Below are positions 19,341 through 28,126 of a stretch of DNA of 64,000 nt, in pieces (positions within the stretch are counted from its first letter, which is position 1; each line of letters starts with the position of its first letter). A program made the position numbers and the translations under genes. This stretch comes from Acidobacteriota bacterium (lineage in GTDB: Bacteria; Acidobacteriota; Terriglobia; UBA7540): contig JAKAWG010000001.1 of the NCBI GenBank assembly GCA_021817045.1, positions 67,739 through 131,738 on the forward strand, in the 5' to 3' direction. Under the pieces are notes generated by a model, which made no database searches, was not told the origin of the DNA, and was given only the letters and a program-made list of their open reading frames with translations.

Positions 19341-22037
19341 ATGCAGGAAGCCTTACGACGCGATGTTCGGACCCTGACCACTCGCCTGGGAGCGATAGTG
19401 CAGGAGCAGTGCGGGCCCAGAGTCTTTGCGGCCATCGAGGACCTCCGGCGGCTGTCCAAACAAATCCGGCAGCGGCCGGACCCGCAGTTGCTCGAAGCCA
19501 ACGAGCGGGTGGTTGAAAGCCTCTCGCTCTCCCAGGCCGCGGACGTCGCGCATGCCTTCAGTCTTTTTTTCCATCTCGTCAACCTGTGCGAAGAGCGCGA
19601 GCGCATTCGGCGGCTGGCGGCCTACGAAAACCACGAGGTCGGCGCACCCATGTCTCTGCGGCACACCTTTCACGAGATCAAGCGGCGCGGCGTCTCGGCT
19701 CGAGATTTGAGACGGCTCCTGGATTCCATGCACATCGAGCCGGTGCTCACCGCGCACCCGACGGAGGCCAAACGGCGCAGCGTCTTTAACCACATTCTGC
19801 GCATAAGCCAAACGCTCGAACGCTTCCCCAGCGAATCAGGGCCTGCCGTCGGGCAGGCCGTCGACCCGTGGATCGAAGCACTTTGGCTCACCGACGAAGT
19901 TCGCGAGCGGCCGGTGACGCCCGAGATTGAGGTTGAAAATACGCTGGTATATTTCGAGCGGTCGATCTACGACCTCGCCGCCGAGTTCTGGGAGCGATTC
20001 CACAAAGAGCTGATCCGCGCCTTTCCGAAGCTGCCCGAACCCGAGCCCTTCTTCGGTTTCGGTTCCTGGGTCGGAACCGACCGAGACGGCAATCCCAACG
20101 TGACCCCGGAAGCAAGCCTGCACGCCACCGAAGAGCATCGCCGCAGCATCCTGCGCTACTACATCCGTGCTTGCGATCACCTGCTGGGAGTGATCTCTTT
20201 CCCATGCCGCAGGCCGGCGCAGGCGAGCCGGATTGAGGAAGACCTGCGCCAAACGACGGAGCGGTATCCTGCAACTAAGATTTTTGAAGGCGTCGATCAA
20301 CCCCACGAATATTATCGGCGAAAGCTGCGCGTGATGGTTTGGCGGCTTAAGCGCACGATCGAGCGAGCTGAAGGCGCTTACGACGGGCCGGAGGACTTCA
20401 TCCGCGACGCGCGGGTGATTGAGGAACTTCTCGCGGCTCAGCCCAGCCCGCGAGTGGCAGCCATTGGGCCGCGCCGACTGCGGATCGCCGCTCAAGTTTT
20501 CGGTTTCCATAGCGTCGGGCACGACTTTCGCCAGCACTCGTCACGCACGCGCGCCGCGGTGGCGGACGTGCTACAAAGCGCGGGGCTAGCCTCCCAGCCT
20601 GAGGCGGAGCGCGTCTGTTCCATCCACCGCTTGCTGGCTTCTTCCTCCCGCCCCGAAGCGCGTTCAGAGGATACCCAGAAAACGATCGCGGAGTTCCGCA
20701 CGCTCAAGGAGGTTCGACAGCGGTGCGGCGCGCGTGCGGCTCATCGTTACATTCTTAGTATGACGACGAGCGCCGCCGATGTGTGGGACCTGTTGCTACT
20801 CGGGCGGGTGGCCGGACTCGTAACAAAGCGGGAAGACTCAACCTTCCACTCCTCGTTTGACGTCATTCCGCTCTTCGAGACCTATAATGATCTGATTGCC
20901 TGCCCTACCATTCTTGACGAGCTCCTCTCTGATCCTGTTTATCGCAGCTTGCTCCACTCGCGCGGCGATTTTCAGGAAATCATGCTCGGCTATTCCGATT
21001 CGGTGAAGGACAGCGGCTATCTGGCCGCCAACTGGTCCCTGTTCCGCGCGCAGGAGAAGCTGGAAAAGGTGGCCCGCCGGCACGGCGTACGGCTTGGACT
21101 TTTTCATGGTAAGGGTGGGACCGTCGATCGCGGCGGAGGCATGTCTTACCGCAGCGTGCAGGCGCAGCCTCATGCAGCGCCTGGCGGGCGACTCCGCATC
21201 ACCGAGCAAGGCGAGGTGATTTCCTTCAAGTATTCCAATCCCCTCATTGCTCGCCGCAACCTGGAGCAATTGGTTTCCTCTGTGATCGACGCCAACCTCC
21301 TCCACCCCAAACGTGCTCCGCGAGCGCGCCGCGCCGAGTGGGAAGCCTACGCGCAGGAGCTTGCCGAGTTAAGCCGGAGCTTTTACCGCCACCTGGTCTA
21401 CGAAACGCCTGAGTTTCCAAGCTATTTTTCCCAGGCCACACCGATCGACCTGATCGACCAGCTCCGCTTAGGCTCCCGCCCCAGCCGCCGCACGGCCTCC
21501 GTGGACATCGAAAACCTTCGCGCGATCCCCTGGGTATTCGCCTGGACTCAATCGCGTCATTTCTTGCCTTCCTGGTACGGCGTAGGCTACGCACTGGACC
21601 AGTTTATCCGGCGACGGCCGTCGAACAGGTTGGAGCACCTAGCCGAGATGTACCGCAGTTGGCCGTTCTTTTCCGTTCTGATCGACAACGCAGAGGTCTC
21701 CCTCGCCAAGACCGATCTTTACATCGCCGGCCGTTACGCCGCCCTCGTTCGGCCTGCCAGCGTGCGCGAGAAAATCTTTAATCAGACCGAGGAGGAGTAT
21801 CATCGCACCTTTGCCCGTCTGCTCCAGATTCGCGGCTGTACGCGATTGCTTGAGCATCAGCCGGTGCTTGCCGAATCAATCCGCCTCCGTAATCCTTACG
21901 TTGATCCGCTCAACTTTCTTCAGATCCGCTTCCTCAAGCGCTGGCGACGCAATCCGCAAGCCGCCAGTCCTGAACTGCTCCGCCTGCTCAAGATCACTGC
22001 CGGTGGCATCGCTTTCGGCATGAAAAGTACAGGCTAA
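19341..22037 (+). CDS. ppc: Phosphoenolpyruvate carboxylase
   Basis: 898 aa; VLTAHPTEAKRRSV, FGFGSWVGTDRDGNPNVT, EIMLGYSDSVKDSGYLAANW, LFHGKGGTVDRGGG. Confidence 0.96.
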   Translation: MQEALRRDVRTLTTRLGAIVQEQCGPRVFAAIEDLRRLSKQIRQRPDPQLLEANERVVESLSLSQAADVAHAFSLFFHLVNLCEERERIRRLAAYENHEVGAPMSLRHTFHEIKRRGVSARDLRRLLDSMHIEPVLTAHPTEAKRRSVFNHILRISQTLERFPSESGPAVGQAVDPWIEALWLTDEVRERPVTPEIEVENTLVYFERSIYDLAAEFWERFHKELIRAFPKLPEPEPFFGFGSWVGTDRDGNPNVTPEASLHATEEHRRSILRYYIRACDHLLGVISFPCRRPAQASRIEEDLRQTTERYPATKIFEGVDQPHEYYRRKLRVMVWRLKRTIERAEGAYDGPEDFIRDARVIEELLAAQPSPRVAAIGPRRLRIAAQVFGFHSVGHDFRQHSSRTRAAVADVLQSAGLASQPEAERVCSIHRLLASSSRPEARSEDTQKTIAEFRTLKEVRQRCGARAAHRYILSMTTSAADVWDLLLLGRVAGLVTKREDSTFHSSFDVIPLFETYNDLIACPTILDELLSDPVYRSLLHSRGDFQEIMLGYSDSVKDSGYLAANWSLFRAQEKLEKVARRHGVRLGLFHGKGGTVDRGGGMSYRSVQAQPHAAPGGRLRITEQGEVISFKYSNPLIARRNLEQLVSSVIDANLLHPKRAPRARRAEWEAYAQELAELSRSFYRHLVYETPEFPSYFSQATPIDLIDQLRLGSRPSRRTASVDIENLRAIPWVFAWTQSRHFLPSWYGVGYALDQFIRRRPSNRLEHLAEMYRSWPFFSVLIDNAEVSLAKTDLYIAGRYAALVRPASVREKIFNQTEEEYHRTFARLLQIRGCTRLLEHQPVLAESIRLRNPYVDPLNFLQIRFLKRWRRNPQAASPELLRLLKITAGGIAFGMKSTG

Positions 22038-23938
22038 GCCAGCGCTTTCGGATGGGACTCTTCCTTCGCCTCGCGAAAAACATGTTGGTTTGCCCAGCGG
22101 GTCATGACATAAAGAGCCCACGGGCGGGACCAATTCAGCCGCCCGCGTTCGAAATCTCTCCAGACAGATAGCGCGGCGCTTGGTTCCCACAGCCTGCCGG
22201 CGTCCGCTTTCAGGGTGCTCTCTACCTCGCTGGCCAGCGGACCGCGGAGCCACACTTCGAAGGGCAAGGTAAATCCCATTTTTTTTCGCGTGAACACCTC
22301 CGCCGGCAAATTTTTTGAAAAAGCCCGGCGCAGCCACAGCTTGGAGGTGCGGCCGAGCCCTTTCTGTTCGCTTGGAACCGCGAGTAAGTAGTCGGCAAGC
22401 CTTTGGTCAACCAACGGTACCCGCAGCTCAAGCGAATGCGCCATACTCATCTGATCGCTGTCGCGAAGCAGTGTATTCCCCATGTAGCAGCGAGCCTCGA
22501 AGAGTGAGACTTGATTGAGGAGATCGAGTCCGGCAGCTTCCTCCTCGAGCGAACGACGGCGGGCTTCCGCCATTGCTACGGCTCCAGGCAAAGAATTTCC
22601 TGCACGGCAGAGCGCCGCAACCTGAGACGGAAGGAAAAGCGTTCTCTGAAGGAAATACGGGTGCTCCGACAAGTTCCCGTCGCGCAGGTATTGGCCGAGT
22701 TTGCGGGCCGACTTACTCCAAGCGAACGCAGGCCCTAGAACGGATGCGCCCAGCCGGGCAAGTTTCGGAGTTCTCCGGGCGACCCGCAGAACCCGCGCCG
22801 TTTGCGCCGTCCGGTGAAAAGTGGGATAACCGCCAAAGAATTCGTCACCTCCTGTCCCGCTGAGCGCTACGGTGAAATTGGTCTTCCGCGCCGCCTCGCT
22901 CACCGCGTAGACGTTGATGCCATCGACAGTCGGCTGGTCCATTCGCGCGACTGCGGCAAGAGTTTTTTCGAGCGCGTCTTTACCCTTCAGCATCACTTCG
23001 TGGTGTTGCGTGCCGATGTGGCGCGCCAGGCGGCGAGCGAAGTCTCTCTCGGAAAATTCGTCCTCTTCGAATACCACGGACATCGTATTGACGCCGCTTC
23101 CGGCCTCCTGCCGGGCCAGCAGCGAAACCACGCTTGAATCCACACCACCACTTAGGAAGACCACTACGGGCACATCGCTGACCAACTGCTGCCGGACGAT
23201 TTCCCGCAGCATTGGCTCGACGCGCTCTCCGCCGTCCTCCACCGGAGCGGGCTTCTCAAGAAAGCTGAACGTCTCGACTGACCCTCGCGACCAGCGCAGC
23301 GTGTGACCCGGAAGGAGAGCATAAACGCCGTCTATCATCGTTACGGGATCTTGCGCGGCGCCGAATTGCAAATAATCTTCCAGCCCACGCCGGCTCAGTC
23401 TTGGCGCCGCGACTCCTGCAGCGAGAAGCGCGCGAAGCTCGGAGGCGAAGGCGAGCCCACTTCCATCCACGTAATAGTAGAGCGGCTTAATGCCCCAGTG
23501 GTCCCGTACCAGCCATAACTCCTCCTTCTGTGGATCCCACAGGGCGGCGGCAAACATGCCGCGCCATTGTTTGATCGCCTGGTTCCCGAGCACCGCCCAG
23601 GAGCGCAAGGCCACTTCCGTATCGCAACGGGAGCGGAATGTGTGCCCTTCCCGCTCGAGTTCTTCGCGGATATCGAGAAAGTTGTAAATTTCGCCGTTGA
23701 AAGCGATTACTTTCCCTGTGGCAGGATCCACCATGGGTTGGTGGCCGGCAGGTGACAGGTCCAGGATGGCCAGTCTGCGGCTGCCCAGCCACACCGAATG
23801 GCCGGGATTCGCTACCATGTTCCCGCAGAACTCGCCCCAGTCATCTGGGCCGCGATGCTCGATAGCTCGGAGCATGACCCCGAGCTTGTCGCGCGAAAAC
23901 CGCTTTGCAGGGCCGCAGTAGCCCACGATGCCGCACAT
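22034..23938 (-). CDS. asnB: Asparagine synthase (glutamine-hydrolysing)
   Basis: 634 aa; MCGIVGYCG, RRLAILDLSPAGHQPM, VVVFLSGGVDSSVVSLLA, ALSGTGGDEFFGGYP. Confidence 0.94.
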   Translation of the reverse strand: MCGIVGYCGPAKRFSRDKLGVMLRAIEHRGPDDWGEFCGNMVANPGHSVWLGSRRLAILDLSPAGHQPMVDPATGKVIAFNGEIYNFLDIREELEREGHTFRSRCDTEVALRSWAVLGNQAIKQWRGMFAAALWDPQKEELWLVRDHWGIKPLYYYVDGSGLAFASELRALLAAGVAAPRLSRRGLEDYLQFGAAQDPVTMIDGVYALLPGHTLRWSRGSVETFSFLEKPAPVEDGGERVEPMLREIVRQQLVSDVPVVVFLSGGVDSSVVSLLARQEAGSGVNTMSVVFEEDEFSERDFARRLARHIGTQHHEVMLKGKDALEKTLAAVARMDQPTVDGINVYAVSEAARKTNFTVALSGTGGDEFFGGYPTFHRTAQTARVLRVARRTPKLARLGASVLGPAFAWSKSARKLGQYLRDGNLSEHPYFLQRTLFLPSQVAALCRAGNSLPGAVAMAEARRRSLEEEAAGLDLLNQVSLFEARCYMGNTLLRDSDQMSMAHSLELRVPLVDQRLADYLLAVPSEQKGLGRTSKLWLRRAFSKNLPAEVFTRKKMGFTLPFEVWLRGPLASEVESTLKADAGRLWEPSAALSVWRDFERGRLNWSRPWALYVMTRWANQHVFREAKEESHPKALA

Positions 23939-23945
23939 TTCTCAG

Positions 23946-24356
23946 TCAATGCGAATTGGCTTTGGTCTTCTTCTTGGAATGCTTATGAAGCTTTTTGAAT
24001 TCGCCGCCCAAACCCTTACCGAGTTTTGCGACGCCTTTGGTCGTTCCTACGCCGACGTCCTTACCAAACCCGCCGGCTCCGCGCGCTACCGACACGCCGG
24101 CGCCAGCCGGGTGACCCGTCGCTAGGTTTCCGACTCCGCCCACCACGCCTTTGCCAAGATCGGCGGAGCCTTTTGCGGCGCCCACACCGACGTCCTTCCC
24201 GCCGCGCGCCATCTCCTTGCCTGGCTTCTTGCTCCGCTTGGCCTTGTGATGGTTAGGCTGGGTCGCTCCTGAATTTTGGTCCACGCCGGAGTTCGCCATT
24301 CCAGCCACGCCAAAACTTAAGATGATCGCAAGGAAACAGATCAATTTGATTTTCAT
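23946..24356 (-). CDS. Small secreted Gly/Lys-rich repeat protein, unknown function
   Basis: Signal peptide MKIKLICFLAIILSFGVAGMANS; internal repeat GKDVGVGAAKGSADLGKGVVGG / GKDVGVGTTKGVAKLGKGLGG. Confidence 0.65.
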   Translation of the reverse strand: MKIKLICFLAIILSFGVAGMANSGVDQNSGATQPNHHKAKRSKKPGKEMARGGKDVGVGAAKGSADLGKGVVGGVGNLATGHPAGAGVSVARGAGGFGKDVGVGTTKGVAKLGKGLGGEFKKLHKHSKKKTKANSH

Positions 24357-24641
24357 AATCGCACTTCTCCTATAAGTGCTGGTTGCCTCTACCTCCCCAT
24401 TATGGCCGACGAGTCCAGCAAGTGAAAGCAGTGACCGCCTGAGGAGCTGTGCAAAACGTAATGTAGAGGGCGGAGCCGCCATTTGGCGAGGTAGACACGC
24501 CACTCGGCAGCTGCCGGCCCGTGTAATCACTCACCCTGGATTTCTTGCGTGAGACCGATTCCCAGCCGGACTGCGGGCGGGTCGAGAGCTTATTTCGGTT
24601 AGAATAGGGAGCAGGCGTGACGCTGAAGCTCCAATAGTGCG

Positions 24642-24731
24642 GGAGGGATGGGTGAGTGGTTGAAACCGGCGGTCTTGAAAACCGTTAGCCCCGAAAGGGG
24701 CTCGGGGGTTCGAATCCCTCTCCCTCCGCCA
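24642..24731 (+). tRNA. tRNA-Ser (anticodon TGA), CCA encoded
   Basis: Acceptor GGAGGGA...TCCCTCC; anticodon loop CTTGAAA; long variable arm TAGCCCCGAAAGGGGCTC; T-arm GGGGGTTCGAATCCC; G + CCA 3' end. Confidence 0.95.
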
Positions 24732-24794
24732 ATCCGTCGATTCGTCACCGTAAGAGCACAAAGACCGGACCTTCACCGCTACATTACCGTTGCT

Positions 24795-24838
24795 CCATCT
24801 GCCAAATATTGCAGAACCATCTGCCACCCGTTGCAGAA
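24795..24838. repeat. Two tandem 22-bp direct repeats, each with an internal TCTGC-N8-GCAGA inverted repeat
   Basis: CCATCTGCCAaataTTGCAGAA CCATCTGCCAcccgTTGCAGAA, followed by degenerate TCCATCcgtcGCAG. Confidence 0.75.
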
Positions 24839-25128
24839 TCCATCCGTCGCAGCGTAATTCCCCGCCAAATCAGGTGCACGGACCGGGCGCAAGCCGCGAC
24901 GCTGTTTTTCACCGTGGCTTAGTGCTGCCAGGCCTTGCACTGAGCGTACCCAGGGGCCGGCACGTCCTTGCCTAAATCTTTCCCGCCACAGGTCGACAAA
25001 GCTCGTCCTAATTCACTGATTTCAAAAGCCTCTGCCTATCTGCTGGACCTCCGAGTTCTCTCGTCGTGGAGATTGGCCCCTGCTTTGCGACTGGAACCCA
25101 CCGTTCGTGACACGAAGGAGGCAACTCA

Positions 25129-25353
25129 ACGCGCATTGGTGACAAGGTCCGATTCCGAGCCGAAAGCGTGTTTCTGTGGCCGGAAGACGAGCCGCTTTCC
25201 GCACTTCCGCCCGGTGAGGGGATTGAAGGCAGGGTGGTTGGCTTTTCGGATTCGGGCCTAGAGCCGTGTGTCTTTGCGGTTGTCGAAGTTGTGAGAACAC
25301 AAACGGTCATTGTGCCGGTCAACGAAGTGGAGGCAATCGAAGCCAAAGGCTGA
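25129..25353 (+). CDS. Small SH3/KOW-like protein at the head of the eCIS operon (possible ACG start; alternative GTG at 25168)
   Basis: Frame (M)RIGDKVRFRAESVFLWPEDEPLSALPPGEGIEGRVVGFSDSGLEPCVFAVVEVVRTQTVIVPVNEVEAIEAKG*; AGGAGG 7 nt before ACG. Confidence 0.6.
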   Translation, partial: TRIGDKVRFRAESVFLWPEDEPLSALPPGEGIEGRVVGFSDSGLEPCVFAVVEVVRTQTVIVPVNEVEAIEAKG

Positions 25354-25374
25354 GGGAACTCAGGAGGATAATAT

Positions 25375-27579
25375 ATGCCACCCGTACTGAACTATCCCGG
25401 TGTTTACATCGAGGAGTTGCCGAGCGCCGTTCACCCAATTACCGGTGTCGCAACCTCTATCGGCGCGTTTGTCGGGTATACAGCACGCGGTATCGATAAC
25501 CGTGCCGAACAGATTTTCAGCTTCTCTGACTACGAACGTTTATTCGGCGGTCTCGCTTCGGACAGTGAGTTGAGTTACGCCGTCCAGCAATTCTTCGCCA
25601 ACGGTGGCAATCAAGCCTACGTGGTCCGTACCCCACGGACAGGCGCTAAGAGCGCTGAGGTGGCTTTCGGAGGCATGACCTTCAATGCTTTGAGTAGCGG
25701 CGCATGGGCCAACGGGGAGCTATTGATTGACGTGGATTATAACGGTCTGGCTCAGGCCTTGACCGGGACCGTCGCCGTGACAGACACCTCTGCGACGGTT
25801 ACTGGAGTGGGCACATTTTTCACCACCGCGTTGAAGCCGAACCAGTGGCTGGTGTTTGCTTCTGACCCTTCGCAGACGCCTTACCAGATCAAGGCCATAA
25901 CGAGCGATACCAGTCTCACTTTAGTGACTCCGTACTCCGGTTCCACCGCCTCGACGACCGCCATGGTTATTGTGGATCCCCTGGCTTTCAACCTGACGAT
26001 TACGAATCTCGTTGATGGGACCACAGAGAATTTCTTGAATGTATCACTTAACAAAACCCAGAAGAACTATGTCCAAAATGTTGTAAACGACCCCGACAAC
26101 GGCTCGCAGCTTGTGAATGTCCAGGTATCGGGCTCGCCTTCCACGGCCCCGCCTGTGTCGGGGGTGGTCGGCACGGCCTTGACGATTTCTACAGTGAACA
26201 CGAAGCTAGGGGGCGGTAGCACCACCGCAAACGCCGACTTTGGGGTACAAATCAATACGTCTTCCCCCGCCGTTGCGCCCTCGCCCCTGCCGATCACGGT
26301 CAAGGTATTCTCGAACAACTCGCCGCTTCCGCAGAGCGTCTCCGGCCTCGCTTCCCAGTTGCAGAAAGCGCTGAACGCAGCGCTGGCAGTAAAGATGCCG
26401 GGGGCGACGGCGCAATGTTCCGTTTATGGCTTGGGCGGAAACCAGGCAATCCGAGTCAATGTCTTGCTGCCGCAGGTGCCGGATGCCGTGGTGACTTTCA
26501 CCTCTCCACCTTCGGGGCCGTCCGATTGTTCTGCTGCGCTTGGGCTGAACCTGCCGGCTAGCGGCAACGTGGCGCATTACGCGCTCGGCACAACGCACGT
26601 TTGGGCGCAGCAAACAAGCTCCAACGGCGGATATGACGGCACCGGCCTTCCCGGCACAAACGACCTGATCGGCGACCCCGGCACCTTTACCGGTATTTAC
26701 GCATTGCAAAAGGTTGACCTATTCAATCTGCTGTGCATTCCAGACGCCACCCGAGCCGCACCAGGTGACTCGTCTGCGCTCGATTCAACAGTAGACCCCA
26801 ACAGTATCTATGCGGCTGCCATTGCTCTATGCGATAGCCGCCGAGCCTTTCTCTTGCTTGACTGTCCACCCGATGTCAATTCGGTATCTTCTGCGGTGGA
26901 TTGGATCACGAATGGACTTACTGTGAAGGACGCGAACGGAGCCGCCTTCTTCCCACGCCTGCGCTTGCCCGATCCGCTGAATAGCTACCAGCTTCGCACC
27001 TTCGCTCCCTGCGGAGTCGTCGCCGGCCTCTATTCGCGGATCGATACGACACGCGGGGTTTGGAAGGCTCCGGCCGGCACGGAGGCTTCGCTTTCTGGCG
27101 TACAAGGACTTGTCTACAAGCTTTCCGACGCTGAAAACGGCTCACTTAATCCTCTCGGCCTGAACTGCTTCCGAACCTTCCCCGTGTACGGATCGGTGCT
27201 CTGGGGCGCCCGGACCCTGTTGGGAGCGGATGCTGACGCGAACCAATGGAAGTACGTGCCCGTCCGGCGTGTCGCACTTTTCCTTGAGGAGAGCCTCTAT
27301 CGTGGCACGCAATGGGTCGTCTTCGAGCCTAACGATGAGCCGCTGTGGTCGGCCATCCGGTTGAATATAGGCTCCTTCATGCAGAACCTTTTCCGCCAAG
27401 GTTATTTCCAGGGACAAACTCCTTCCGAAGCTTATTTCGTGAAGTGCGACAGCGAAACCACCACGCAGACCGATATCGATCTTGGCATTGTGAACATTGT
27501 GGTAGGTTTCGCTCCGCTCAAGCCAGCCGAATTCGTAGTGATCCAGATCCAGCAGATGGCTGGGCAAAGCGTCAGCTAG
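25375..27579 (+). CDS. eCIS contractile tail sheath protein with large inserted beta domains
   Basis: 734 aa; NYPGVYIEELPSAVHPITGVATSIGAFVGYTARG, YAVQQFFANGGNQAYVVRT, C-terminal WKAPAGTEASLSGV...RTLLGADADANQWKYVPVRRVALFLEESLYRGTQWVVFEPNDEPLW; RBS aggagg. Confidence 0.95.
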   Translation: MPPVLNYPGVYIEELPSAVHPITGVATSIGAFVGYTARGIDNRAEQIFSFSDYERLFGGLASDSELSYAVQQFFANGGNQAYVVRTPRTGAKSAEVAFGGMTFNALSSGAWANGELLIDVDYNGLAQALTGTVAVTDTSATVTGVGTFFTTALKPNQWLVFASDPSQTPYQIKAITSDTSLTLVTPYSGSTASTTAMVIVDPLAFNLTITNLVDGTTENFLNVSLNKTQKNYVQNVVNDPDNGSQLVNVQVSGSPSTAPPVSGVVGTALTISTVNTKLGGGSTTANADFGVQINTSSPAVAPSPLPITVKVFSNNSPLPQSVSGLASQLQKALNAALAVKMPGATAQCSVYGLGGNQAIRVNVLLPQVPDAVVTFTSPPSGPSDCSAALGLNLPASGNVAHYALGTTHVWAQQTSSNGGYDGTGLPGTNDLIGDPGTFTGIYALQKVDLFNLLCIPDATRAAPGDSSALDSTVDPNSIYAAAIALCDSRRAFLLLDCPPDVNSVSSAVDWITNGLTVKDANGAAFFPRLRLPDPLNSYQLRTFAPCGVVAGLYSRIDTTRGVWKAPAGTEASLSGVQGLVYKLSDAENGSLNPLGLNCFRTFPVYGSVLWGARTLLGADADANQWKYVPVRRVALFLEESLYRGTQWVVFEPNDEPLWSAIRLNIGSFMQNLFRQGYFQGQTPSEAYFVKCDSETTTQTDIDLGIVNIVVGFAPLKPAEFVVIQIQQMAGQSVS

Positions 27580-27589
27580 GAGGATTTGA

Positions 27590-28114
27590 ATGGCCGAATT
27601 TACTGTAAATACGAAGCGCTTTGATCCCTATAAGAACTTCAAGTTTCGAGTGAAGTGGGATGGCCAGTACGTGGCCGGAGTCAGCAAGGTTACGGGCCTC
27701 AAGCGGACGACGGAGGTTGTGAAGCATCGCGAAGGCGGCGATCCTTCCACCAGCCGGAAATCGCCTGGCCGCAACGAATTTGACGCAATTACGCTAGAAC
27801 GCGGCGTTACCCACGACCCCGCCTTCGAGCTGTGGGCCGGGAAGGTGTGGCAGTTGGGCGCCGCGCTTGGGGCGGAAGTTTCCCTTGCGGATTTTCGCAA
27901 GGACATCATCCTCGAAGTGTATAACGAGGCTGGACAGAAGGTCATTGCGTACAACATTTATCGTTGCTGGGTGTCAGAGTATCAAGCCCTCCCAGACTTC
28001 GATGCCAACGCCAACGCCGTCGCCATCCAACACATCAAGTTGGAGAACGAAGGATGGGAGCGGGATATTTCCGTAACCGAGCCCAAAGAGCCATCCTTCA
28101 ATGTCCCAACGTAG
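27590..28114 (+). CDS. eCIS tail tube protein (gp19-like)
   Basis: 174 aa; DPYKNFKFRVKWDGQYVAGVSKVTGLKRTTEVVKHREGGDPSTSRKSPGRNEFDAITLERGVTHDPAFELWAGKVW. Confidence 0.94.
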   Translation: MAEFTVNTKRFDPYKNFKFRVKWDGQYVAGVSKVTGLKRTTEVVKHREGGDPSTSRKSPGRNEFDAITLERGVTHDPAFELWAGKVWQLGAALGAEVSLADFRKDIILEVYNEAGQKVIAYNIYRCWVSEYQALPDFDANANAVAIQHIKLENEGWERDISVTEPKEPSFNVPT

Positions 28115-28126
28115 TTAATTGTCCTC

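Noticed and set aside
24531-24827. Minus-strand ORF containing RERDSNPRAPFGANGFQDRRFQPLTHPSRT
   Set aside because: Antisense translation of the tRNA-Ser gene; a well-known spurious ORF type.
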